Positions 8,935 to 16,904 of a stretch of 63,984 nucleotides of DNA are shown here, one piece after another. Origin of the DNA: Paenibacillus koleovorans NBRC 103111 (GTDB lineage: Bacteria; Bacillota; Bacilli; Paenibacillales; NBRC-103111); assembly GCF_004000845.1 (NCBI RefSeq), contig NZ_BIMA01000032.1, forward strand, positions 1-63,984, written 5' to 3'. The translations under genes and the position numbers were made by a program. The notes beneath the pieces were generated by a model. The model did not search any database. It was not told the origin of the DNA and was given only the letters and a program-made list of their open reading frames with translations. The number at the start of each line of letters is the position of its first letter. The first letter of the stretch is position 1.

Positions 8935-10959
8935 ATGGAAGCGAAGCATAGAGGCTTTATATACCGGATTATGGTCATCCTTTTATCGGTTTCCCTCATT
9001 CCCTTTCTTATTGGCAGCGCATACAGTATGAATGTTCTGGTCAAACAAGCCGTTGACTTGGTGAATGCCAAGAATGACAACGAGTTGAAGCGGACAGTGG
9101 CGCTGCTCGACGCTGCTCTTCGACAAATCCGGGATATTGTCATGTCCTCCATAGTGGAGGAACGATTCCTGCAAGCCCAGTCGATTACTGAGCGGCTGCT
9201 GCTGCTTGACCGGTTGAACAAGATCGCGGCGTCGAATAAATATATCGATGAGGTCGTATGGTATAGCGCCGATGATCCGTTTGTGCTCGTCTCCAATCAT
9301 GGCATTGAACGGAGTCTGGAGCTTCCTGCCTACAGCTGGATCGGTCCGGCCGTTCAAGGGATGTTCAATTATCAAATTAAAGCGACCCAGGTCCGCGAGC
9401 TTAAACTTGTAGCAGGTCAGCGGCTAGTGTTCTCCTGGATGGCCAAGCTGCCACAGCAGGATGGCCGACAGTACTATGTCATTTTTCACATTAATATTGA
9501 GCGTCTCTATAACGATTATATCCGGGAGTTGAATAAGGATCAGGACATGGGTCAATTGTACTTGGTAGATACTTCCACGGATGCAATTGTATTTCCACAT
9601 TTGATTCGTGCAGAAGAGGATATGGTCCGAACCGAGTACAAGCTGGAGGTCGCAGGCTGGAAGCTTGTCAGCGAACTCAATCTCAACAATTTATACCGGG
9701 ATGTGGCCAGTACGAAGAATCAGTTCATTGTGCTGCTCTCTATCGTCGGAATTGTCATCATCCTGGCGAGCGGGGGAATGGGCTTTCGTTTCTTGTACCG
9801 TCCGGTTAGAAATGTGTTGAGAAAGAATGACCGCCTGGAGGTTCAACTGCTGGAGAAGGAGGAATTGCTCAAACGAACGCTGTTGCACAACCTGATCAAG
9901 GACAGATTCGAGAGTCATGCGGACTTGGAGAGGCTTAGCGAATATGGGGGGTTCTTGATAATTGTTATTTATACAATCAAGATTGCGGAGACTGAATATG
10001 GGGAGGATGAACAGGGCTCCCTTATGCAGAGAGTGAATGCAAGGCTGGATCATCTGAATTTAGCGGAAACCTATCAAGAATCGGATAAGCAATGGTTCGC
10101 TTTGTTCAAGCTCGAACAGCCTGACCTGAATACTTTTATAGTAGAAATGCTGGCAAGTCTGAATGACACCCTTCTGGGCAAGCTTGATATTAGTATCGGC
10201 GGGATTCACAGGCTGGATAAAATCAACCATTCTTATACCGAAGCCTTGTACGCTTATAACATGGGTAGAATTTACACGACGGACACAAATATATTTTGCT
10301 ATAACAAGCTTCCTATTGATTACCATCAGCAGATCGGGCTGCATACGATTGAAGAGCTGGAGCTTGCCATTCGCCAGCACAACGAAAAGACCTATGTGGA
10401 TCTATTGAATGATATGTTCAGGGAAGATGTCAGCGTGATGGAATACAACTACAACATGTACATGCATATAACGGTCCTAATCCGACTGTATGATCAGAAC
10501 AGTGTGACCTTTTTGAATGAGATGAATGAGCTGATTGTGGAACGGGGAACGATGAATACGGTTGTGCTGAAGCAATTTTTTTACTCCAAGTACAAGAGCT
10601 TCTTCAGTGAGTATCAGAAGGATTTCAAACAGTATTTGCGTAAAATCGAACAGTTTATAAGCGAATCCTACCATACGAACTTCTCCCTGGATGACCTCGC
10701 TGATCATGTGGGCCTCTCTAAGCAATATGTCAGCGCTATATTCAAGCAGCATCATGGAATGACGGTCATTGATTATGTGAATCGGCATCGTATCGAGCAG
10801 GGCAAGCTTCTCTTAACCGATCCGGGAATCAAAATAGTAGACGTGAGCAGCAGAGTCGGATTCAACAGCAACAGCTATTTTAACAAAGTATTCAAGCAAT
10901 ACACAGGGCTGACGCCTTCGGAATACAGGGAATTGGCACTGAATCGCCAAGAAGCATAA
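8935..10959 (+). CDS. membrane-anchored AraC-family transcriptional regulator
   Basis: This 674-residue one-component regulator has two transmembrane segments, at about residues 11-30 and 260-285, enclosing an extracellular Cache-like sensor region. A cytoplasmic linker follows, and a C-terminal AraC DNA-binding domain spans about residues 568-670, with helix-turn-helix motifs near LADHVGLSKQYVSAIFKQ and SSRVGFNSNSYFNKVFKQ and the ending TPSEYR. The ATG at 8935 is chosen because AAGGAGG ends four bases upstream; an in-frame TTG at 8890 lacks a site. It follows the 0.2-8.8 kb transport locus and probably activates it in response to an external glycan. That link is inferred from position only. 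Confidence 0.92.
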   Translation: MEAKHRGFIYRIMVILLSVSLIPFLIGSAYSMNVLVKQAVDLVNAKNDNELKRTVALLDAALRQIRDIVMSSIVEERFLQAQSITERLLLLDRLNKIAASNKYIDEVVWYSADDPFVLVSNHGIERSLELPAYSWIGPAVQGMFNYQIKATQVRELKLVAGQRLVFSWMAKLPQQDGRQYYVIFHINIERLYNDYIRELNKDQDMGQLYLVDTSTDAIVFPHLIRAEEDMVRTEYKLEVAGWKLVSELNLNNLYRDVASTKNQFIVLLSIVGIVIILASGGMGFRFLYRPVRNVLRKNDRLEVQLLEKEELLKRTLLHNLIKDRFESHADLERLSEYGGFLIIVIYTIKIAETEYGEDEQGSLMQRVNARLDHLNLAETYQESDKQWFALFKLEQPDLNTFIVEMLASLNDTLLGKLDISIGGIHRLDKINHSYTEALYAYNMGRIYTTDTNIFCYNKLPIDYHQQIGLHTIEELELAIRQHNEKTYVDLLNDMFREDVSVMEYNYNMYMHITVLIRLYDQNSVTFLNEMNELIVERGTMNTVVLKQFFYSKYKSFFSEYQKDFKQYLRKIEQFISESYHTNFSLDDLADHVGLSKQYVSAIFKQHHGMTVIDYVNRHRIEQGKLLLTDPGIKIVDVSSRVGFNSNSYFNKVFKQYTGLTPSEYRELALNRQEA

Positions 10960-10960
10960 G

Positions 10961-10992
10961 GGAATGGGGCTCAAGGGCTCCATTCCTATTTA
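10961..10992 (+). terminator. Rho-independent terminator after the AraC sensor gene
   Basis: GGAATGG (10961-10967) pairs with CCATTCC (10980-10986), followed by TATTTATTT. It separates the regulator from the next operon. Confidence 0.75.
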
Positions 10993-11019
10993 TTTGCAAG
11001 CCATGCGAGTATGTTGCAA

Positions 11020-11048
11020 TTGAATTCAGGGGAGTCCGCCGACATAAT
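11020..11048 (+). promoter_or_regulatory. predicted sigma-A promoter of the C45 hydrolase operon
   Basis: TTGAAT (11020-11025), a 17-base spacer and CATAAT (11043-11048) stand 40 bases before the first start codon of the 11-15.6 kb operon. Confidence 0.5.
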
Positions 11049-11088
11049 GAAACCGTAAATGCATGGCAAGTAGGAGAGGGAGATTCGA

Positions 11089-12225
11089 ATGCGTTTTCCG
11101 GAAGTTACTTTGCAGGGCAACAGCTATGAGATAGGGGAGCAGATCGGCCGTTTCTTCAAAGCGCAGATCCGAGAGAGCTTGCAGCACTGGATGAATCCCG
11201 AGAAGGTTGAGCAAATTTCTATTCTGGCGCAACAATATAGGTCGATCATTCACTCTATGGACCCATCCTATATGAAGGAGATTGAAGGAATACAGGCCGG
11301 GGCTGGTCTAGCCGAATGGGAAGCGCTCTATCTGCATAGCAGATGGGAAATCAACGAGGTATTGGAGGATGGCGACAAGGTTGAGGCTTCTCCCAGCGAC
11401 GCGGGTTGCAAGAACGAAGGCTGCAGTACGTTTGCGTTCAGCAGAGAAATGACGTCAGATGCAAATGTGTATTGCGGGACGAATCATGATGTCAGCGTAT
11501 GGTCCAGAAAACAGGTTTCTATTATACGTATGCTGCCGTCTGATGGACCGCGTTTGTTCATGCTCGCTTACCCGGGATCCATAGCACTCGACGGAATGAA
11601 TGAGCATGGGCTAAGCCTTTGCGGGAATTCCTTGTACGGGATTAACAACCAGGCTGGGAAGGCTAGCATTCCCCATGGCCTATTTAAGCGTATGCTGCTC
11701 AGACAGCAACATGTAAAGGCTTGTATTGAGCTGGCCAGGCGGCTTGTTAGCCAGGGTGAGATAGGTTTCTCCGGAAATTTCACGGTTTGTGATGCAAGCG
11801 GGGATATGGCCTGTCTGGAGCTGATAAATGGCTGTTTGGATGTAATACTTCCACAATCGGATAAAAGCTGTGTTGTTCATACCAATCATCTGCAATCACA
11901 GAAAACGGAAATGCTTGCCCAGCAAGGAGATCTTTCAAAGTCCTCGAATACGGTGGAGCGCTTGGAGCAAATGAATCGATTAGTTGGGAGCAGCGGCCAG
12001 GAGATCGATCTGGGTTGGATACAGACTCTGCTGACGGATCATGAGCATTATCCGAGGAGCATTTGCAGTCATGTAAGCGAGAATTATCATACGGCTTACT
12101 CCCTCATCATGCTGCCGAAGAGTAGAGAAGCGTGGATAACAGCAGGGAATCCTTGCGAGAACCGTTACTACAAGGCTGCTACGGGTCTGCAAGATCGGGA
12201 GGCTAAGGATGAAGCCTGCGTTTAA
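11089..12225 (+). CDS. C45-family Ntn hydrolase (acyltransferase/amidase-like)
   Basis: This 378-residue protein resembles peptidase family C45 (penicillin N-acyltransferase, beta-alanyl-dopamine and carcinine hydrolases). These proenzymes cut themselves before a cysteine that then becomes the N-terminal nucleophile. The cleavage motif EGCSTFAF is visible, with Gly111-Cys112. CGTNHDVSVW and LDGMNEHGLSLCGN fit the family active-site shell. The N-terminal QGNSYEIGEQIGRFF is the usual start of the pro-region. The ATG at 11089 has a GGAGAGGGAG site upstream, and there is no signal peptide. It opens an operon and its 3' end overlaps the dehydrogenase gene by 17 bases. A role as an amide-bond hydrolase is inferred; the substrate is unknown. 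Confidence 0.82.
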   Translation: MRFPEVTLQGNSYEIGEQIGRFFKAQIRESLQHWMNPEKVEQISILAQQYRSIIHSMDPSYMKEIEGIQAGAGLAEWEALYLHSRWEINEVLEDGDKVEASPSDAGCKNEGCSTFAFSREMTSDANVYCGTNHDVSVWSRKQVSIIRMLPSDGPRLFMLAYPGSIALDGMNEHGLSLCGNSLYGINNQAGKASIPHGLFKRMLLRQQHVKACIELARRLVSQGEIGFSGNFTVCDASGDMACLELINGCLDVILPQSDKSCVVHTNHLQSQKTEMLAQQGDLSKSSNTVERLEQMNRLVGSSGQEIDLGWIQTLLTDHEHYPRSICSHVSENYHTAYSLIMLPKSREAWITAGNPCENRYYKAATGLQDREAKDEACV

Positions 12226-13177
12226 GGTGCTTAACATGGCGGATGCCCCTTTTCTCCAAGAGGAATTTAAGCTCCTGCACGGGTTTGCGGAGGTGACCCA
12301 TATGGCTGCCGATCAGCAGAGGCTGGCCGCGTGCATTTCAGAATATGACGCTTACTTCTGCTCGCTCCATACTCAGATTGACCTTAGAGTGCTTGAGGCT
12401 GCAACGAGACTGCGGGTAATTGTGACCCCGTCCACCGGCCTTGATCATATCGATATGGATTATGCCGGGGCAAAAGGAATAGAGGTCCTATCTCTGCGCG
12501 GGGATACGGAGTTTCTGAAGGGAATTACCGCGACGGCGGAGCTGGCTTGGGGTCTGCTGCTTGCCGTTGTACGGCGTATTCCTTGGAGCTTCGAAGCCGT
12601 TCAACAAGGAGATTGGGCAAGAGACCGGTTCCGCGGGAGACAACTAAGGGGGAAAACATTAGGCGTTCTGGGATATGGTCGACTAGGCTCGATCGTGGCG
12701 GAGTATGGGAAAGCTTTTGGAATGAACGTCATCGCATGCGAGCAGCAGGATGTCGATCTGGCGGGAATCAGGAAGGTAACATTCCATACTTTGCTGCAGG
12801 AGTCGGATGTGCTGTCGATTCACATTCATTTGTCGCCTGAGAATAAGCAGCTCCTCAATCGGGAGGCATTCTCGCGAATGAGGGATGGCGTAGTGTTAAT
12901 TAACACCTCGCGCGGAGCCATAATTGATGAGCAAGCCTTGCTGGGGGCCTTGACCTCCGGGAAGGTGGCTGGAGCGGGGTTAGACGTCATTGAGGGTGAA
13001 TGGCGGGAGGATCTGCACAAGCATCCCTTGATCGAATATGCACGAGAACATGCTAATTTACTTATTTCTCCCCATATCGGGGGCGTTACTTGGGAGTCGC
13101 AGCTGCTGGCATACCGTCATTCCATTCACAAGCTGTATGCCTATTTACTGAAACGGTCAGAGGAGGAACTACTTTGA
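12209..13177 (+). CDS. D-isomer-specific 2-hydroxyacid dehydrogenase
   Basis: This 322-residue NAD(P)-dependent dehydrogenase should interconvert a 2-hydroxyacid and a 2-keto acid. The Rossmann motif GVLGYGRLGS is near residue 155. The catalytic arginine lies in NTSRGAIIDE (about 234), GAGLDVIEGEW matches the acidic motif, and the catalytic histidine is in SPHIGG (about 287). The ATG at 12209 lies inside the end of the upstream gene and is preceded by GGGAGG, which indicates coupling. The stop codon overlaps the TTG of the aldolase-like gene. A step that makes or removes a 2-keto acid next to an aldolase is chemically sensible. Confidence 0.92.
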   Translation: MKPAFKVLNMADAPFLQEEFKLLHGFAEVTHMAADQQRLAACISEYDAYFCSLHTQIDLRVLEAATRLRVIVTPSTGLDHIDMDYAGAKGIEVLSLRGDTEFLKGITATAELAWGLLLAVVRRIPWSFEAVQQGDWARDRFRGRQLRGKTLGVLGYGRLGSIVAEYGKAFGMNVIACEQQDVDLAGIRKVTFHTLLQESDVLSIHIHLSPENKQLLNREAFSRMRDGVVLINTSRGAIIDEQALLGALTSGKVAGAGLDVIEGEWREDLHKHPLIEYAREHANLLISPHIGGVTWESQLLAYRHSIHKLYAYLLKRSEEELL

Positions 13178-13968
13178 ATCAGAATTTGAAACATAAGTAT
13201 GTAGAGATTCACAAACAAGGCTGGATGCCAATCTTCGTGAACGATCGTTTGGATGCCGTTGAGTTAGCCGGAATTTGCGTGGCGGCTGGCTTCAAGGCCG
13301 TTGAAATTACATGCCGAAGATCCCGAGTAATAGAGGAGATCAAAAGCGTTAAGATGAACTATCCGGAGCTGCTCGTGCTTGTTGGAAGTGTTGTGGATGA
13401 CGGCGTGCTGCTTCCATTCCTGAAGTCGCGACAGAAGGATTTCCCTTCGATAGAGCAATTGGCAGCTGCAGGTGCAGATGGGTTTGTCGCCTTGCTCCCC
13501 TTCTCAGAGGCTACGCTTAGGAAATACTCAAGGGACTATCTGCTCATCCCTGGGGTGGAGACTTATAGTGAAGCCGTAACGGCTTTGAACGCAGGAGCAC
13601 ACTTCGTGAAGTTCTGCTACAAAAGTCCGGAGCGCATCGCCCAACTGAACAGTGCCCCAGTCCACGGTCTGTTCCCAATTTTCTATACGGGTGGAGTCTC
13701 GATCGAAAGTATTGGGGCGTATGTTCAAGCTGGAGCGGCACTGCTCGGCGGGGGCTGGGATCTGATGCTTAAGGGAATCTATGAGCAATTGCAGAACGAG
13801 AGTGACATCGTGGTTATGCAACAGCGTCTGCAGAGCTTCAAGCAGGAGCTGGATCGGGCACGCTTCGAACATGGGGCGCATAGTGAAAGGCTGCTTTCGT
13901 CTGATACGGATGAATATTTGGCAGCATTGACCCAGTATCATCCATTTTATAAAGAATCTGTAGTTTAG
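13174..13968 (+). CDS. KDPG/KHG aldolase-like protein
   Basis: This 264-residue (beta/alpha)8 protein is related to 2-keto-3-deoxy-6-phosphogluconate/4-hydroxy-2-oxoglutarate aldolase (EDA), a class I aldolase forming a Schiff base. The family acid is in AVEITCRRSRV. The expected Schiff-base lysine corresponds to HFVKFCYKSP rather than the usual KFFPA. YTGGVSIES matches the phosphate-loop-like PTGG. It is longer than EDA (about 210 residues). The TTG start at 13174 has AGGAGGA (13161-13167) in front and overlaps the previous stop. Its link to the dehydrogenase suggests retro-aldol cleavage of a 2-keto acid. The altered lysine context means the substrate may differ. Confidence 0.8.
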   Translation: MNQNLKHKYVEIHKQGWMPIFVNDRLDAVELAGICVAAGFKAVEITCRRSRVIEEIKSVKMNYPELLVLVGSVVDDGVLLPFLKSRQKDFPSIEQLAAAGADGFVALLPFSEATLRKYSRDYLLIPGVETYSEAVTALNAGAHFVKFCYKSPERIAQLNSAPVHGLFPIFYTGGVSIESIGAYVQAGAALLGGGWDLMLKGIYEQLQNESDIVVMQQRLQSFKQELDRARFEHGAHSERLLSSDTDEYLAALTQYHPFYKESVV

Positions 13969-13987
13969 AGCAGGAGAGAGGTCTTGT

Positions 13988-14776
13988 ATGCAAATCATTA
14001 CACGTTATTACGATGAGGAGATCCTAATAAGAAGAGCGGTAGATATCGCTAGTCCCTTGATCGTTACTCGTCGCACGGCGTTGTTTTACATTCACGGGGG
14101 CGGATGGAGATCTGGAAGCCGCGATAGCTTCCATCAGCATTTGCAATATTTTTCGCGCAAGGGTTATTTGTGTGCCTCGGCAGGTTATCGCCTGGCGCCA
14201 GCCGTCCACCTGCAAGAACAGATGGAGGATGTGGCTACAGGGTATGATCGGTTCCTTGCGTACATTGCGGAGAGGGGCCTGGACATAGACCGCATAATCG
14301 TTCTGGGCAGCTCGGCAGGAGCGCATTTGGCTTCACTGCTTGCCGTGACAGATCCCCGGCTTTTCAAGCCTGACCTTGTGCTGAGTCAGGGGTGGCAGAG
14401 ACCGGCAGCATGCGTGTCTATTAATGGACCAGCGACTTTGGAAAAGTGGGATAACATGCAGATAGATATTAAGCGTGATATGGAGGATTTACTCGGCGTT
14501 TCGTATGAGAATGAGAGTCCGCTTTTTCGTATAGCTTCGCCTATCGTACATGTGGATGCGATGTCAGCAGATTTTCTGTTTATTATTGTGGGTAAGGAAC
14601 AATTTTTCCCCCATGCGTTTATATACGAGATGAACGAACTTCTCCTGCATAATGGGAAATATTCCGAGGTGGTTTTGCTGCATGAAGCGGAGCATGGATT
14701 TTTTTATGGAGTGAGCAGTGCGCACCAGCTGGAGGGGCTTTCACGGTTAGAGCCATTTATTGAGAGGTATGGATAA
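13988..14776 (+). CDS. alpha/beta hydrolase, HSL-type esterase/acetylesterase
   Basis: This 262-residue cytoplasmic esterase carries the hormone-sensitive-lipase oxyanion motif HGGGW (residues 35-39) and the nucleophile elbow GSSAG (serine near residue 105). The catalytic histidine is probably in HEAEHGFFYG near the C-terminus. The ATG at 13988 has AGGAGAGAGG upstream and lies 19 bp after the aldolase-like gene. It may remove acetyl or other acyl groups from the compound handled by the operon, which is inferred. Confidence 0.88.
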   Translation: MQIITRYYDEEILIRRAVDIASPLIVTRRTALFYIHGGGWRSGSRDSFHQHLQYFSRKGYLCASAGYRLAPAVHLQEQMEDVATGYDRFLAYIAERGLDIDRIIVLGSSAGAHLASLLAVTDPRLFKPDLVLSQGWQRPAACVSINGPATLEKWDNMQIDIKRDMEDLLGVSYENESPLFRIASPIVHVDAMSADFLFIIVGKEQFFPHAFIYEMNELLLHNGKYSEVVLLHEAEHGFFYGVSSAHQLEGLSRLEPFIERYG

Positions 14777-14932
14777 CAGAACAGCCACAATCCAAGCGAG
14801 GCGGAAATTCACGGACGTCAAAAATTTAAGCGGAATAAATACTACAAGCAGAATGGATTTCTGAAAGGGAAAAACACATTTCATGAGGAATTCTAATGAT
14901 GGACTGTATAGGATGAAGGAGGACCTCATAAC

Positions 14933-15583
14933 ATGCTCTTGCAAAATAGTGAAAAACTCGTCATGATCGGAGATTCGATCACAGACTGCGAACGAAAGCG
15001 GCCGTACGGCGAAGGACTTTTCGGAGGTATCGGCAAAGGCTACGTGTCGCTGGTCGACGCGCTGATTCAAAGCACGTACCCGGAGAGAGGCATTAGGATT
15101 GTCAATATGGGGACTAGTGGGGACACGGTTCGCGATTTGGAGGAGCGCTGGGCTTCCGATGTTGAGGCGTTAAAGCCGGACTGGCTCTCGATCATGATCG
15201 GGATCAACGATGTGTGGCGTCAATTCGACCAACCTACCATTCAGGAATCGCACGTATATCCGGAGGAGTATGAAGCAACGCTGCGGGAACTGGTATTACG
15301 GACCAAGCCGCAGGTCAAGGGCATCGTATTGATGACACCGTTCTACATTGAGCCAAACAAGGACGATGCCATGCGGAGGCGGATGGACGAATACGGGGCG
15401 ATCGTGAAGCGCGTAGCGGAGGAAACCGGCTCCATGCTAGTGGACACGCAAGCTGCTTTCGAGCCTGTGCTGCGCGATATTTATCCGGCTACACTGGCCT
15501 GGGATCGCGTACACCCGTCTGCGGTTGGACATATGGTGCTGGCCAAGGCATTTCTGAAAGCCGTGGGGTACACATACGGGTAA
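14933..15583 (+). CDS. SGNH/GDSL hydrolase, probable carbohydrate esterase
   Basis: This 216-residue GDSL-type hydrolase has block I MIGDSITDCER with its catalytic serine near residue 14, the block II glycine in NMGTSGDT, block III IGINDVW, and block V WDRVHPSAVGH with the catalytic Asp/His pair. It resembles rhamnogalacturonan acetylesterases and YesT-type esterases. It has no signal peptide. The ATG follows AAGGAGG. It lies 156 bp downstream of the other esterase and probably closes the same operon. Two esterases side by side suggest a highly acylated substrate. Confidence 0.88.
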   Translation: MLLQNSEKLVMIGDSITDCERKRPYGEGLFGGIGKGYVSLVDALIQSTYPERGIRIVNMGTSGDTVRDLEERWASDVEALKPDWLSIMIGINDVWRQFDQPTIQESHVYPEEYEATLRELVLRTKPQVKGIVLMTPFYIEPNKDDAMRRRMDEYGAIVKRVAEETGSMLVDTQAAFEPVLRDIYPATLAWDRVHPSAVGHMVLAKAFLKAVGYTYG

Positions 15584-15614
15584 GTATTAAGGCCGCTGAT
15601 TAAGAGGTGCACAA

Positions 15615-16103
15615 GTGAAGTATTTTATTTCAGATGATCATTGGGATATGGATGGATACTGGAATCAGTTGAAGTCTCTAAATACAAGATTTTCTAAAGA
15701 AACTTTCAATTTCATTAGTAACCACTCGTTTCATGATGCTAATGTACTTGAGTTAAGGATAAGCAATACTTCCTTATTGAGACGTACTCTAGATCCTACA
15801 AGTGTAGAAGCGTTAGTACAAGATATAGACGGATATGAATATTTAGTTCAATGGAGCGGTGTCAACCACATTGATATTTCTTTTAGTGGCAAGAAAAAGG
15901 TCTACCGATCAGATAAGGATGACGATTATTCTTTGAAAGAAGAGGATAGAAGAGGCCTTGAAGAGTGGGCATACGATGAAATAACGCCGGTTGATAGCAC
16001 ATATTTACAACATGAAATTACATTACATTCAGGTGCATGCATAAAGATTATTTTTAGAAGGATGAATATAAAGCGTATTCGAAGATGGTGTGACAGAAGC
16101 TGA
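15615..16103 (+). CDS. hypothetical protein
   Basis: This is a 162-residue protein I do not recognise. It is hydrophilic and acidic in the middle (SDKDDDYSLKEEDRR), with no signal peptide or membrane segment and a basic C-terminus (RRMNIKRIRRWCDRS). The GTG at 15615 has AAGAGGTG just upstream. Base composition is clearly more AT-rich than the operon before it, which suggests a later arrival. It could be a small immunity-type protein, but nothing visible proves this. Confidence 0.65.
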   Translation: MKYFISDDHWDMDGYWNQLKSLNTRFSKETFNFISNHSFHDANVLELRISNTSLLRRTLDPTSVEALVQDIDGYEYLVQWSGVNHIDISFSGKKKVYRSDKDDDYSLKEEDRRGLEEWAYDEITPVDSTYLQHEITLHSGACIKIIFRRMNIKRIRRWCDRS

Positions 16104-16106
16104 CAC

Positions 16107-16228
16107 CGCGTCATCCAGGCGGCCGAGTGAACGAGCCTCTACAAGCCAGTTTCTTCAGCCCCGCTTATGGGAATGTAACGGATAAATTCGGAATTACGTT
16201 CCGGATTCTTACAAAGGAACGGCAGTGA
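16107..16228 (+). pseudogene. 3' remnant of a PhnB-like VOC protein
   Basis: One frame reads GGRVNEPLQ, then FFSPAYGNVTDKFGITF and a stop at 16226-16228. This is the characteristic C-terminal end of PhnB/3-demethylubiquinone-methyltransferase-like VOC proteins. No N-terminal two thirds or start codon is present, so only a tail survives, directly after the hypothetical gene. Confidence 0.65.
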
Positions 16229-16274
16229 ACGTAGGGTGTAGCGCGCAAGCATCGACAGAGAATCGTTAGATCCT

Positions 16275-16445
16275 AGTCTGAGTACCAAATTTCGCGAGTG
16301 GAGTACCATATTTCGCTAGTTGGTGTCTTGCTGGCTCATCTGGATACTAAATGAAACAAAACGCGAACCCAGCTTCCGATTTTGTTTACTTGGGTACTCA
16401 GATCACCGCTTTGCTCCCTATTCAAGGAAATTTGGTACTCAGACT
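16275..16445 (+). repeat. 171-bp element with 19-bp perfect inverted ends (MITE-like)
   Basis: AGTCTGAGTACCAAATTTC at 16275-16293 is repeated in perfect inverted form at 16427-16445. With one bulged base the pairing extends outwards through ATCC/GGAT. A second direct copy of GAGTACC-A-ATTTCGC lies at about 16301-16316, and GGTACTCAGA recurs at about 16393. No coding potential is seen. It could be a miniature inverted-repeat element or a dispersed hairpin repeat. Confidence 0.6.
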
Positions 16446-16500
16446 GGATACTTAGATATCCGGCGAATCCGTTGGGTCGTTTATTTCTTTTTGCCAGGGC

Positions 16501-16524
16501 CCAAGTAGACCAATTTTACCCTAC
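16501..16524 (+). repeat. CCAAGTAGACCA intergenic repeat, copy 1
   Basis: CCAAGTAGACCA followed by a T/A-rich tetramer and TACCCTAC. Closely similar copies lie at 48030-48053 and 48082-48103. The stretch 16229-16682 otherwise holds only the inverted-repeat element and no gene I can support. Confidence 0.6.
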
Positions 16525-16682
16525 ATCGCTCGCCCCTGTCCGCTATTCGCCATTTTGATTGCGGCTCATGCAGTTGTTGCATGAATCCGATTCTTTATTG
16601 CCTTACGTCTAATTGCTTTGCGGGCTGCATGAGCTGTATATTCTGATTAAGTTAAATCTGTAACCATAGAGCAAACCCCAAC

Positions 16683-16712
16683 AACCGCCCGCCAAGGCGG
16701 TTTTATCTTTTT
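16683..16712 (+). terminator. Rho-independent terminator upstream of the lyase promoter
   Basis: AACCGCC (16683-16689) pairs with GGCGGTT (16696-16702) over a six-base loop and is followed by TTATCTTTTT. Its T-run merges with the upstream half-site of the proposed activator element. Confidence 0.7.
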
Positions 16713-16794
16713 CTCCATTCCTTATCCAATCTTGCAGCTCGAACGATCGGGAGTATTGATAATTGAGACAAAAGCGGCGCCTATGAGACATTGA
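16703..16794 (+). promoter_or_regulatory. proposed AraC-type activator/promoter element, copy A
   Basis: TTATCT at 16703 and TTATCC at 16722 (starts 19 bp apart) are followed by TTGCAG (16732-16737), a 20-base spacer and GATAAT (16758-16763). A conserved stretch then runs to 16794 and includes GATAATTG, GACA, AAGCG and CTATGAGA. The same arrangement with identical spacing occurs at 25546-25637. The weak -35 with an over-long spacer plus two direct half-sites touching it is what an activator-dependent promoter looks like. That is my interpretation. Confidence 0.6.
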
Positions 16795-16904
16795 CTAGGA
16801 TAGGCCATTCGCAGCTCGCAGAGGAAGGGGGCGCTTGGAGCCAACAGTGGCTGGACCAGCCCGTGAAGACGGGTACCCATACTTCGTCGAAAGAGGTGGA
16901 GCTC

